In this document: in pieces, positions 43,362 to 51,098 of the stretch
How the letters are laid out: every line of letters begins with the position of its first letter
Position numbering within the stretch: position 1 is the first letter of the stretch
Assembly: GCA_963807385.1 (NCBI GenBank)
Contig: CAWEBQ010000002.1
Location: 1,178,001-1,242,000, forward strand
Reading direction: 5' to 3'
Source: JBDTSW01 sp963807385
GTDB taxonomy: Bacteria > Actinomycetota > Thermoleophilia > Solirubrobacterales > 70-9
DNA: 64,000 bases
The notes under the pieces: generated by a model
The model's input: only the letters and a program-made list of their open reading frames with translations
Database searches by the model: none
What the model was told of the DNA's origin: nothing
Translations under genes and position numbers: made by a program

Positions 43362-44366
43362 GTGAAGACGAGGGCATGGGGATTGGCGGTTGCAGGAGCA
43401 CTGGCGGTGGCTGGCGCCGGCTTGGCCGGGTGCGGCGAGAAGGAGGAGGCGTCCAAGCGGGCGGAGCCCGAGCAGTTCACCGTGGCGCTCGACTTCTACG
43501 TGAACCCTGACCACGCGGGGATCTTCACCGGGCTCGAGCGCGGCGACTTCGCCGAGGCCGGCCTGGAGGTTGACACCCAGGTGCCCGCCGACCCGTCGGC
43601 CCCGATCCGGCAGGTGGCGGCTGGGAGGGCCGACCTGGCCATCTCCTATGAGCCCGAGGTACTCCTCGCCCACGACCAGGGCCTTCCGGTCAAGGCGGTG
43701 GCCGCCGTGGTCGCGCAGCCGCTCACGTCGCTGATCTCGCTGCCCAAGGCCGGGATTGCCCATCCGGCCGACCTCCGGGGGAAGACGATCGCCACGGCGG
43801 GCATCCCCTACCAGACGGCCTTCCTGGAGTCGATCCTGGACGACGAGGGCATCCCGCCCTCGTCAGTCGAGCAGGTCGATGTGGGACTCGGGCTGCTCCC
43901 GGCCGTGCTTTCCGGCCGCGCCGACGGGATGCTCGGCGGCTTCCGCAACGTCGAGGGCGTGGACCTCGAGCTGCGCGGCAAGGACCCTCGGATAGTGCCG
44001 GTTGACGAGCTGGGCATCCCGACCTACGACGAACTGGTGCTGGTCGCGAACTCGGATCGCCTGGAGGAGGACCCCGAGCCCGTCAGCCTCTTCATTGCGG
44101 CCCTCGAGCGCGGCACGCTGGCGGCCGCCGACGATCCGACGGCCGCGACCGAGGCGGTGCTGAACGCGGGCGAGGGCCTGGAGCCCGACCTCACGAAGGC
44201 CGAGGTCGAGGCGACCCTGCCACTCCTGCGAGGGCGGAGAAGCGAGCGGTTCGGCCAGATGGACCCGCAGGAGTGGCGGCGGTTCATCGCCTTCATGGCC
44301 AACGAGGGCCTGATCTCCCGCCGCCCGGGGCCTGACGAGGTGCTCACCAACGACCTGCTGCCGTAG
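43362..44366 (+). CDS. Substrate-binding lipoprotein, NMT1/THI5-like (ThiY-like)
   Basis: 334 residues from GTG 43362, preceded by AGGAGA. A lipobox (GAGLAGC) anchors it outside the membrane. The NMT1-type fold is shown by FTVALDFYVNPDHAGIFTGL, APIRQVAAGRADLAISYEPE, VKAVAAVVAQPLTSLISL and LRGKTIATAGIPYQTAFL. DFYVNPDHAGIF is close to the ThiY/THI5 substrate loop (DWxPNTNHxG), so the ligand is probably a thiamine pyrimidine precursor. Third gene of the TPP-controlled operon. Confidence 0.92.
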   Translation: MKTRAWGLAVAGALAVAGAGLAGCGEKEEASKRAEPEQFTVALDFYVNPDHAGIFTGLERGDFAEAGLEVDTQVPADPSAPIRQVAAGRADLAISYEPEVLLAHDQGLPVKAVAAVVAQPLTSLISLPKAGIAHPADLRGKTIATAGIPYQTAFLESILDDEGIPPSSVEQVDVGLGLLPAVLSGRADGMLGGFRNVEGVDLELRGKDPRIVPVDELGIPTYDELVLVANSDRLEEDPEPVSLFIAALERGTLAAADDPTAATEAVLNAGEGLEPDLTKAEVEATLPLLRGRRSERFGQMDPQEWRRFIAFMANEGLISRRPGPDEVLTNDLLP

Positions 44367-44434
44367 CCTCGGCGGACCGATGAGTTCGGGCCGGCCCCAC
44401 GGTCCACCGGGGGAAAGCGATCAAGGAGGAAGCA

Positions 44435-44821
44435 ATGCTCGGAAAGACGAAGGCCTACAGCGGATTCGCCGTGGACGACATCGCCACGGCCCGCGAGTTC
44501 TACGGCGAGACGCTAGGCACGGAGGTCGAGGTGATCTCCCAGGAGCAGGGACTGATCTCATTGAACCTGGAAGGCGGCGCCCGTCCCACGTTCGTCTACG
44601 CGAAGGACGACCTCGAGCCCGCCAACTACACGATCCTCAACTTCGAGGTCGATGACATCGAGGCCGCCGTGGACGGGCTCGCAGCGAAGGGTGTGGAGTT
44701 CGAACGCTACGAGGGCTTCGGCCAGGACGACAAGGGCATCGCCCGCGGCCCGGGCCCGCACATCGCCTGGTTCAAGGACCCGGCGGGCAACATCCTGTCG
44801 GTGCTGCAGCAGCCCGGCTAG
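44435..44821 (+). CDS. VOC (glyoxalase/bleomycin resistance) family protein
   Basis: 128 residues with AAGGAGGAAG upstream of the ATG. A single VOC module of two beta-alpha-beta-beta-beta units: AYSGFAVDDIATAREFYGETLGTEVEV, YTILNFEVDDIEAAVDGLAAKGVEF and the closing IAWFKDPAGNILSVLQQ. The usual first metal His is replaced (SGFAV), as in many non-enzymatic VOC proteins. Substrate unknown. It lies 68 bp after the transporter operon and may be separately expressed. Confidence 0.88.
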   Translation: MLGKTKAYSGFAVDDIATAREFYGETLGTEVEVISQEQGLISLNLEGGARPTFVYAKDDLEPANYTILNFEVDDIEAAVDGLAAKGVEFERYEGFGQDDKGIARGPGPHIAWFKDPAGNILSVLQQPG

Positions 44822-44825
44822 CGCG

Positions 44826-45740
44826 TCAGGCAGCGAGCCGCAGCGGCGGCCCCGCGGGGACGGCCGAGTGGTAGTGCATCGCGGCGAACATGCCGGCGAG
44901 CCCGCGGAATGGGCGAAAGCGCTCGAAGTACTCCTCGACCTCGGGCACGGTCGCCCGGCGCCCAAGGTTCGCGAGTCGCCCGACCAGCTTCACGTAGGCG
45001 AGGTCGCCGGCGGGGAGCGAGTCCGGCTCGCCGCGGCCCTGGAGACCCAGGCACTGGACCGTCCAGGGCCCGATCTCGCGAATTCGCAGGAGCCGGGCGT
45101 CGTGCTCGCGCGAGGAGAGGTCGATGCGGCCCGAGACCACCTCGCGGGCGCACCTGATCATCGCGATCGACCGGCCGCCTGAGAGGTCCATCGCGGCCAG
45201 CTCCGCCGGGGCCCGCCCGGCGATGGTGTCGGGGCGGGGCATCTCGCGCAGCCAGCCCGACCGCAGTGGCGCCGGGGCCTCGATCCTTCGCCCCCACCGA
45301 CGGGCCATCCGGCGCTCGATCTCCGCCGCGCGCGCGGCCTCGATCAGCTGCCCGGCTATGGCCCCTGCCAGGGCCTCCCAGGGCCAGGGACGTCGGCGTG
45401 GGCGCGCCCACGGGCGTCGCCGCAACGCCGGCCCGAGCACCTCGTCGCGCTTGAACTCGGCGAAGAACTCGGAGAGGTCGTCGTCGACGCCGAGCATGAA
45501 CCGCATGCGCTCGAGCGCGACCTCCATCTCCTCGCCCGGTGCCGCACCGCTCACCCGGAACCGCACCTGCCCCGAGCGGATCTGCCAAGCGTGCCCCACG
45601 ATGGGCTCCTCCCCCACGCACAGCAGCCGGGCGACGACCCCGTCGCGCGCCCGCGTCGTCCCGTTGCTGCTGCCCCGGCGGGGCAGGCGGTAGGGCCACG
45701 GGGGCGTGACCTCGGCCTCGAGGCTTCGCGAACTGCTCAC
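44826..45740 (-). CDS. AlkA-type DNA-3-methyladenine glycosylase (HhH-GPD)
   Basis: 304 residues. The N-terminal beta-domain precedes the helical HhH-GPD core: WEALAGAIAGQLIEAARA, the hairpin LLRIREIGPWTVQCL and the catalytic Asp in SLPAGDLAYVKLVG. AlkA-type enzymes remove alkylated bases by base excision. The hairpin and the Asp both fit well. It ends 4 bp after the convergent VOC gene. Confidence 0.88.
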   Translation of the reverse strand: MSSSRSLEAEVTPPWPYRLPRRGSSNGTTRARDGVVARLLCVGEEPIVGHAWQIRSGQVRFRVSGAAPGEEMEVALERMRFMLGVDDDLSEFFAEFKRDEVLGPALRRRPWARPRRRPWPWEALAGAIAGQLIEAARAAEIERRMARRWGRRIEAPAPLRSGWLREMPRPDTIAGRAPAELAAMDLSGGRSIAMIRCAREVVSGRIDLSSREHDARLLRIREIGPWTVQCLGLQGRGEPDSLPAGDLAYVKLVGRLANLGRRATVPEVEEYFERFRPFRGLAGMFAAMHYHSAVPAGPPLRLAA

Positions 45741-45752
45741 CTGCTCAGGGTC

Positions 45753-46082
45753 TCAGCGACCGAGGACGTGAACGTCAACCAGGAAGGAGCGGCTGGCCAC
45801 CACGTTCTGCGACTTGCGTCCACGGCGGATGATGCCCTTGCGCGATTGCCTCTCCGGCCGGCCGATCGCGCGAACGGCGGCAACGGTCGCTGCGCCCGCG
45901 ACGATGCCGCCCGCGGCTGCGATGGCGGCGGTGCGCACCTCGCCCCGCCAGACGTCCACCTCGCCGGCGGACGAGCGCTTCTCCGGCAGGGGGCGCGGGG
46001 CTTCCGCCTCGAGCTCGACGTCGGCGGCGGGGGCCGCGAGCGGCTCCTCGATTGCCTGCGCCTCCAGCACGTCCTCTCCCAC
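45753..46082 (-). CDS. Short protein with one possible membrane segment, unknown function
   Basis: 109 residues. An acidic Ala/Glu/Pro-rich head (about 1-50) is followed by RTAAIAAAGGIVAGAATVAAVRAI, a possible membrane or amphipathic helix, and a basic tail (RQSRKGIIRRGRKSQNVV). The short C-terminal SRSFLVDVHVLGR reads like ordered protein. No family recognised. It lies 12 bp upstream of the glycosylase gene on the same strand. Confidence 0.6.
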   Translation of the reverse strand: MGEDVLEAQAIEEPLAAPAADVELEAEAPRPLPEKRSSAGEVDVWRGEVRTAAIAAAGGIVAGAATVAAVRAIGRPERQSRKGIIRRGRKSQNVVASRSFLVDVHVLGR

Positions 46083-46112
46083 GCCGGCGAGTCTATCGCT
46101 GGCGAGCGCGCG

Positions 46113-47285
46113 TCACGCGGACGTCACCTCGCTGTTTGCGGAGTCCGCGACCGCGCCGTCCAGCGGGCGCTCGTAGAGGCGGTAGCGCTGGACCACGCTG
46201 CCGCCCATTCCCGCCATCGCCCGGTTCATCGGCTCGTTCACCTCGAGGATCCATCCCATATGACCCCCTCGGGGACCTACGGTCGCCGCGTTCTGCACGT
46301 GCTTCTCATAAAGCGCTGCGGCCACCCCGAGGTGCTGGTAATCGTCCTTGACCCCCAGCGCGAACACTCGGAGCCGGTCGATGTACCGCTTGCGGCGCAG
46401 GAAATGCCACCACCCGGTCGGCAAGAGCCGCCCCTTCATATGGACCAGCGCCTGCTCGACGTCGGGAAGGGTGAGCGCGGCCCCGACCACCTCGCCGTCC
46501 TTCTCGGCGATCATCGCCCAGTTCTCGTCGAGAACCGGCTTCAGCGCCTTCGCCTGGAACTTGACCTCCTCCTCGGTGATCGGGACGAAGCCCCAGTTGT
46601 GGCCCCAGGCCTCGTTGTAGACGTCCATGAACCGCCTCACCTCGGCCTCGAGGTCGTTGCGGCGCATGGGCCGCAGCACGACGCCCTCCTCGCGTGACTT
46701 CTGCGCCGCCTCGTGGATCATCGGGTGGAGGCTGGTTCCCTCCTTGAGCTTGCCGAACCACAGCTCCCACATCAGCAGGTCCATCGCCTTGGTCATCCCC
46801 TGCGCCTCGACCAGCTCGCGGTAGTAGGGCGGATGCCAGGGCTCGAGGATCATCGAGGGCTCCTCGTAGCCCTCGATCAGGAGGCCGCACTCGTCGTTGG
46901 TGGTGAAGTCCATCGGCCCCAGCATCCGGGTGCGCCCGCGCTCGCGATGCCAGGCCGCCGCGGCGTCGAAGAGGGCCGCCGCGGACTCCGCATTGTCTTC
47001 GCACTCGAAGAAGCCGAAGAGCCCGTCCGCGCCCCCCTGATAGGAATCCCAGCGATCGTCAACGTGGGCGCTGATCCGCCCCACGCCGATCCCGTCGCGC
47101 TCGGCGATCATCAGCCGCACCTCGGCATGCTCGAAGTAGGGATTCTTTTTACGGTCGAGGAACTGCATGCGCTCAAAGCGCAGCGGTGGAACCCACTGGG
47201 AGTCATCCCTGCGCAGGCGGTAGGGGACCTCGACGAAGGCCTTCAAGTCCTTGCGGCTCTCGACGGGCCGTACGGTGACGCTCAC
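46113..47285 (-). CDS. YghO/BcerS-like GNAT-fold acyltransferase
   Basis: 390 residues. The N-terminus VRPVESRKDLKAFVEVPYRL, the segment QWVPPLRFERMQFLDRKKNPYFEHAEVRLM and the long middle MLGPMDFTTNDECGLLIEGYEEPSMI are features of the YghO-type family that contains bacterial ceramide synthase (bCerS, Caulobacter CCNA_01212). A GNAT-like C-terminal half follows (EEEVKFQAKALKPVLDE, then GVKDDYQHLGVAAALYEKH). bCerS N-acylates a sphingoid base or its 3-keto form with acyl-CoA. It is divergent from a serine palmitoyltransferase-like gene 35 bp away, which supports that role. The family call comes from recollection and context. Confidence 0.82.
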   Translation of the reverse strand: MSVTVRPVESRKDLKAFVEVPYRLRRDDSQWVPPLRFERMQFLDRKKNPYFEHAEVRLMIAERDGIGVGRISAHVDDRWDSYQGGADGLFGFFECEDNAESAAALFDAAAAWHRERGRTRMLGPMDFTTNDECGLLIEGYEEPSMILEPWHPPYYRELVEAQGMTKAMDLLMWELWFGKLKEGTSLHPMIHEAAQKSREEGVVLRPMRRNDLEAEVRRFMDVYNEAWGHNWGFVPITEEEVKFQAKALKPVLDENWAMIAEKDGEVVGAALTLPDVEQALVHMKGRLLPTGWWHFLRRKRYIDRLRVFALGVKDDYQHLGVAAALYEKHVQNAATVGPRGGHMGWILEVNEPMNRAMAGMGGSVVQRYRLYERPLDGAVADSANSEVTSA

Positions 47286-47320
47286 GCACGAGACGCTACC
47301 TGTGCTGCCAGACTTGCGGC
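47286..47320. promoter_or_regulatory. Short divergent gap between acyltransferase and Spt-like genes
   Basis: Only 35 bp separate the two starts, so at least one promoter must lie inside the opposite coding region or the two transcripts overlap. No -35/-10 pair is convincing. The arrangement predicts coordinated control. Confidence 0.35.
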
Positions 47321-48577
47321 ATGGCTAACCCCGTTCAGGCAACCAAGGACGTCTTCGAGAAGGCGAGAACACACGAGCGCCTCGAGCAGCTCGAGGCCGC
47401 CCGCGAGGCCGACCTGCTGCCCTACTTCCGCCTGATCGAGTCCGAGGCCGGCCCGTTGATGGAGGTCGAGGGTCACACGAAGGTGATGCTGGGGTCGAAC
47501 AACTACCTGGGCCTCACCGGCGACCCGCGCGTGAAGGAGGCCGCCCGCGAAGCGCTCGAGCGCTTCGGCACCGGGCTCACCGGCTCACGCTTCCTGAACG
47601 GCACCACCCCGCTTCACCTCGACCTCGAACGGGAGCTCACGGAGTTCATGGGGACGGAGGACGTGATCGTCTTCACCACCGGCCACCAGGCCAATCTGGG
47701 TTGCCTGGGGACCATCCTCGAGCCCGGCGACACGGTGATCTGCGACTCGGGAGACCATGCCTCGATCCTTGACGGCGTCCGCGTCTCGGGGGCCAAGCTC
47801 CGGCCGTTCCGCCACAACCAGATGCCGAAGCTGGAACGCATGCTCGAGCGCGCCGCCGATGACGGCGGTGGAGTGCTGGTGGTCGTTGACGGCGTCTTCT
47901 CGATGGAGGGTGACGTCTGCGACCTGCCTTCGATCGTCGAGCTCTGCCAACGCCACGGCGCCCGGCTGATGGTCGATGAGGCACACGCGGTGGGCGTCCT
48001 GGGCGCTCGCGGCGCCGGCACCGCCGAGCTGTTCGGCCTCGAGGACCAGGTGGACCTGCGGATGGGAACGTTCTCCAAGAGCCTCGCGTCCTGCGGCGGC
48101 TTCATCGCCGGTTCGGCCGAGGTCATCGATTTCCTGCGCATCTCCTCGCGCCCGTTCATCTTTACCGCTTCCGCGGTACCGGCCGCGGTCGGCGCGGCCC
48201 TCGGCGCGCTGCGGGTGATCCGCTCGGAGGGCCCGGAGTTGATGGCTCGGCTGCTGGAGAACTCGGCCTACCTGCGCCAGGGCTACCGGGACCTCGGGCT
48301 GCGGGTCGTGGACCCCGGGGTGCTCGCCGACGGCTCGGAGGCCAACACGCCCGTCGTGCCCGTGGTCGTCGGGGAGGACTGGCAGGCGGTGCTTCTGTGG
48401 AAGGCGCTCTACGACGCCGGTGTCTACACCAACGTCGCGATTCACCCCGCGGTTCCGCCCGGCGGCGCGCTACTGCGGACGTCGTTGATGGCAACCCACG
48501 AGCGCGAGCACCTCGACCGGGCCCTCGAGATCTTCGAGAAGGTCGTCGCCGACTTCCCGGACGTCCCGCGGACCTGA
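47321..48577 (+). CDS. spt: Serine palmitoyltransferase-like PLP enzyme (alpha-oxoamine synthase)
   Basis: 418 residues of the alpha-oxoamine synthase family. Active-site landmarks: SNNYLGL, DSGDHASI (stacking His at about 146), VDEAHAVGVLG (Asp/His at about 219-222) and the PLP lysine in GTFSKSL (about 253). Against 2-amino-3-ketobutyrate ligase and BioF, details favour bacterial SPT: FGTGLTGSRFLNG, ANLG, FRHN, RPFIFTAS and VYTNVAIHPAVP. SPT condenses L-serine with palmitoyl-CoA or acyl-ACP to 3-ketodihydrosphingosine, the first sphingolipid step. Divergent from a BcerS-like acyltransferase. No acyl carrier protein gene is next to it. Confidence 0.85.
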   Translation: MANPVQATKDVFEKARTHERLEQLEAAREADLLPYFRLIESEAGPLMEVEGHTKVMLGSNNYLGLTGDPRVKEAAREALERFGTGLTGSRFLNGTTPLHLDLERELTEFMGTEDVIVFTTGHQANLGCLGTILEPGDTVICDSGDHASILDGVRVSGAKLRPFRHNQMPKLERMLERAADDGGGVLVVVDGVFSMEGDVCDLPSIVELCQRHGARLMVDEAHAVGVLGARGAGTAELFGLEDQVDLRMGTFSKSLASCGGFIAGSAEVIDFLRISSRPFIFTASAVPAAVGAALGALRVIRSEGPELMARLLENSAYLRQGYRDLGLRVVDPGVLADGSEANTPVVPVVVGEDWQAVLLWKALYDAGVYTNVAIHPAVPPGGALLRTSLMATHEREHLDRALEIFEKVVADFPDVPRT

Positions 48578-48892
48578 CCTCCGGGATCGGCTCGTTCCGT
48601 CTCACCCTGGATGGGTAGTTTCAGCTTGTCCAATCCTGAACAAGGGGCACTTGTGAACAAAAAGTGTGCTCTTAGCGAACGTGATGTGACCGTAAGGGGG
48701 GTACCCGGTTGACGGTCGGGCGGCGACTCAACTAGGTTGCCTCGCACGCCGGACGCACCCGGGGCGGGGAGCGGAAGGGATGGAGAGAGTGCTCTGTCCC
48801 GGCCAACCCCGATGCGGCACCCCTAGCCGCGAGAAGGTGCGATCGGCCTCAAATACGCCGCCAACCTCAAGCCCACTTCAGAGGAGGAGTGA
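48578..48892 (+). promoter_or_regulatory. mIHF promoter and structured leader
   Basis: 315 bp without a gene. A sigma-70-type promoter is visible: TTGACG at 48709-48714, an 18-base spacer and TAGGTT at 48733-48738. GGGGGGTACCC sits immediately upstream (48696-48706), and a copy occurs at 5173. The transcribed leader, about 145 bases, has a two-step hairpin: CCGAT with ATCGG (48809-48813 with 48842-48846) around GCACC with GGTGC (48817-48821 with 48836-48840). GAGGAGG precedes the ATG. A weaker inverted repeat CACTT/AAGTG lies at about 48647-48665. Confidence 0.6.
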
Positions 48893-49231
48893 ATGGATGC
48901 TGCCTCAACGATCGCCCCTGCGGCGATGCCGCAACACATGCGTGCCCTGGCCGAAGCGAACCGAGTTCGACTGGCCCGCGCCGCCCTGAAGCGCGACGTC
49001 GCCGACGGGAGCACCGCGGCGGCCGAGATCGCGCGCAATTGCCCCTGGGAGGTCGAGACCATGACGGTGGGGGAACTGCTTCGCAGCCAGCGCCGGTGGG
49101 GTCGCGCCCGCGCCCGCAAGTTCCTGTTCGGGCTCGGCCTGAACGAGAACCGTGAACTCGGCAAGCTGACCGAGCGCCAGCGTCTGGTGGTCGCCGTCGC
49201 GCTCGAGGCCAAGAGCCAAGCGGCCGCGTAG
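48893..49231 (+). CDS. mihF: Actinobacterial integration host factor (mIHF)
   Basis: 112 residues with a strong GAGGAGG site upstream. After a variable N-terminus the helical core ALAEANRVRLARAALKRDVADG and the DNA-binding motif TMTVGELLRSQRRWGRARARKFLFGLGL match the H2TH-like fold of mIHF; GELGKLT-like RELGKLTERQRLVV ends it. mIHF is a nucleoid-associated protein unrelated to proteobacterial IHF. The basic motif R-WGRARARKF binds DNA. In mycobacteria it is essential. The N-terminal extension is longer than usual. Confidence 0.88.
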   Translation: MDAASTIAPAAMPQHMRALAEANRVRLARAALKRDVADGSTAAAEIARNCPWEVETMTVGELLRSQRRWGRARARKFLFGLGLNENRELGKLTERQRLVVAVALEAKSQAAA

Positions 49232-49249
49232 CGGTCCGAAGGCCGGCGC

Positions 49250-49280
49250 GGGGACGGGCGCCGGGACGGCGTCCGTCCCC
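49250..49280 (+). terminator. 13-bp hairpin after mIHF
   Basis: GGGGACGGGCGCC pairs with GGCGTCCGTCCCC (49250-49262 with 49268-49280) around a 5-base loop, 19 bp past the stop; one G-U pair. C-rich rather than T-rich sequence follows. The stem's length and position make a terminator likely. Confidence 0.65.
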
Positions 49281-49361
49281 CCCCACGCTCATCGAGCGTC
49301 GACTGAGCCTCGCTGAGCGCACCTCAGGCGACACTCGACCGCGGTAGGCGAGGCGACGCCC

Positions 49362-49886
49362 CTACCGGATCTTGTAGGCGACCCCGGCCTTGCGCTGGAA
49401 CACCAGCGTGAGGATCCTCGCCATCCCGGCGAACACGATCCCCGTGATCACCAGGCGCACAACCACCGGTACATCGTCCGGCGCGAGGTAGAAGAGGGCG
49501 GCCAGGACGATCGCCGCGGTGAACCCCGCGAGAACCAGGGTGTGGGAGCGGAATCCTCCGAAGTGCTCGCGGATCGAGAGCTCGAGGCCCGCGAGCGCGG
49601 CGAGGGCGATGCCCACGCCGATCATCACGGCGCCCCGCTCGCCCTGGACTACGAGGAAGCCCAGGATGAGGAGAACGATGCCGATGAGCGTCACCAGCTC
49701 GACCAGAGGGAACGAGCCCCACGGGGCGGGCGGCCGCTCGTCCTCGGGTCGCCCCCGGCGCCTACGGGTCGGCGCGCCGGCAACGGCGGCCTCGCGCTTG
49801 GCCTTGCCGCCCCTGCGCTCGGGGCTGCGCTGAGGGGGCGGCGGCCGGCGCTGCCCGCGCTTCTTGCGCTTACGTGAACGTGCCAA
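49362..49886 (-). CDS. Membrane protein with basic cytoplasmic head
   Basis: 174 residues from GTG 49886. The first 55 residues are Arg/Lys/Pro-rich (RKRKKRGQRRPPPPQ), followed by four membrane helices: FPLVELVTLIGIVLLILGFLV, AVMIGVGIALAALAGLEL, SHTLVLAGFTAAIVLAALFYL and VVVRLVITGIVFAGMARILT. The basic head may bind nucleic acid or lipid. No family recognised. Its start overlaps the end of the upstream gene by 17 bp. Confidence 0.68.
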   Translation of the reverse strand: MARSRKRKKRGQRRPPPPQRSPERRGGKAKREAAVAGAPTRRRRGRPEDERPPAPWGSFPLVELVTLIGIVLLILGFLVVQGERGAVMIGVGIALAALAGLELSIREHFGGFRSHTLVLAGFTAAIVLAALFYLAPDDVPVVVRLVITGIVFAGMARILTLVFQRKAGVAYKIR

Positions 49887-50445
49887 GCGGCGAGATCTGG
49901 TCAGCTGCGACGGTTCGCGGGGCCCGAACGCCCCTGGCTAACGGACAACCGGAGGAGAGCTTGACCCGCCACCAGCCGAGGAGCATCCCGAGAATGCCCC
50001 ATCTCGGGCGGGAGTGCCAGTGCCGGCACTCCCCCTCGCCGATGTCGGCGTTGGAGACCTTGACCCACCGGTACCGCTCGGGCTCGGCGATCATCGACTC
50101 GATCAGCCCGCGCTTGGCCTCCTCGGCCTCGGCGCGGCGACCGAGTTCGGTCTGCGCGTCGCGGAGCCGGACGACGAGCGCGTCTCGCACCCGCTCGAGC
50201 TCGCCGGTGTCGAGCACCCGGGGGCCACCCAGGGCGCCCACCCGCCACTCGATGCCCTGACGGGGGAAGGCGGAGCCGAACAGCTCGCCGAGCTTGCGCT
50301 CGAGGCCGGCGATCTGGCGGCGCAGATCGTCCCGGGCGCGCCTGGCGGGCGTATCGGTCGTCGCCGCGCCGCTGCCGCCGAGCAGGGACGGAGCGCTGAA
50401 AGGCATCCCCGTCCTGGGACTCTCATGGGTGCGAAGCTCGGGCAT
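49870..50445 (-). CDS. Conserved-looking protein with coiled coil and CxH...C tail
   Basis: About 191 residues from ATG 50445; an in-frame start at 50490 would overlap the B3/4 gene. A central coiled coil (LRRQIAGLERKLGELFG, then ERVRDALVVRLRDAQTELGRRAE) leads to a C-terminal domain: ADIGEGECRHWHSRPRWG, then LGMLLGWWRVKLSSGCPLA, with Cys and His residues placed as a possible metal site. I recall similar tails in uncharacterised actinobacterial proteins. Function unknown. Confidence 0.7.
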   Translation of the reverse strand: MPELRTHESPRTGMPFSAPSLLGGSGAATTDTPARRARDDLRRQIAGLERKLGELFGSAFPRQGIEWRVGALGGPRVLDTGELERVRDALVVRLRDAQTELGRRAEAEEAKRGLIESMIAEPERYRWVKVSNADIGEGECRHWHSRPRWGILGMLLGWWRVKLSSGCPLARGVRAPRTVAADQISPLGTFT

Positions 50446-50459
50446 CGCGGAGATCGATT

Positions 50460-51098
50460 CTACTCCTCCAGAACCTCGGCCGCCAGCCATAGGGCCTCCT
50501 CGACGGCGATGTCGGGAACCCCGGCCACGGCCACCGCGCAGAGCAGAGTGCGCCTGGTCTTGGGATGCACGCCTCGCCCCGCGCCCGTCGCGCCGAACAG
50601 CAACGCCACCGGGCGGGCCTCGTCCCCGATCACGAGCGTGCCCGGCGGCAGCTCGCCCGGGCGCCCCTCCAGGCCCTCCCCCGCCGCACTCGGCCTGATC
50701 CCCAGGCGCCCGGTCACCTTGCCGGCGTCGAACGCCCGCAGCGCCACGCGGGATTCCATCATCGCGATCGTGAGTGCATCGTCGAGGAGGTTTCGCGACT
50801 TGAAGCCGCCGCGCTTCATCCGCTCGAGCACGAGCTCCTCGACCGGCGTCCGCTGCTCGTCGGGGTCGAGCCCGATGTGTCGGTAGAACACGCGATAGGC
50901 CCAGGGGATCGCCTGGTGTCGCATGTTGATCGCCTGGCCGCCCGCGAATCGATTGCTGAGCTCGCGGAGGCGATCCTTCACCGCCCGCGGGCTCCGGCCT
51001 GAGCCGCGTTCGACCGTCAGGTAGCGCAGCCCGAGCCCGGGGAACTCCTCGCGAAGCTCCGGGGCCAGATACCCCACGTCGGGCACAGCGTCGCTCAA
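50460..51098 (-). CDS. B3/B4 tRNA-binding domain protein
   Basis: About 212 residues from TTG 51098, which overlaps the previous stop by 4 bp. The fold of the B3/4 domain of phenylalanyl-tRNA synthetase beta is shown by MRHQAIPWAYRVFYRHIGLD, then DEQRTPVEELVLERM, FKSRNLLDDALTIAMMESRVALRAFD and the end motif LPPGTLVIGDEARPVALLFG. Standalone B3/4 proteins are thought to edit or deacylate mischarged tRNA or amino acids. Translation appears coupled to the thioredoxin-fold gene; the connection with the exporter is unexplained. Confidence 0.88.
   Translation of the reverse strand: MSDAVPDVGYLAPELREEFPGLGLRYLTVERGSGRSPRAVKDRLRELSNRFAGGQAINMRHQAIPWAYRVFYRHIGLDPDEQRTPVEELVLERMKRGGFKSRNLLDDALTIAMMESRVALRAFDAGKVTGRLGIRPSAAGEGLEGRPGELPPGTLVIGDEARPVALLFGATGAGRGVHPKTRRTLLCAVAVAGVPDIAVEEALWLAAEVLEE

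Noticed and set aside
47321..48577. 2-amino-3-ketobutyrate CoA ligase as the identity of the PLP enzyme
   Set aside because: The family is shared, but FRHN, RPFIFTAS and YTN agree better with bacterial serine palmitoyltransferases, and no threonine dehydrogenase is adjacent.
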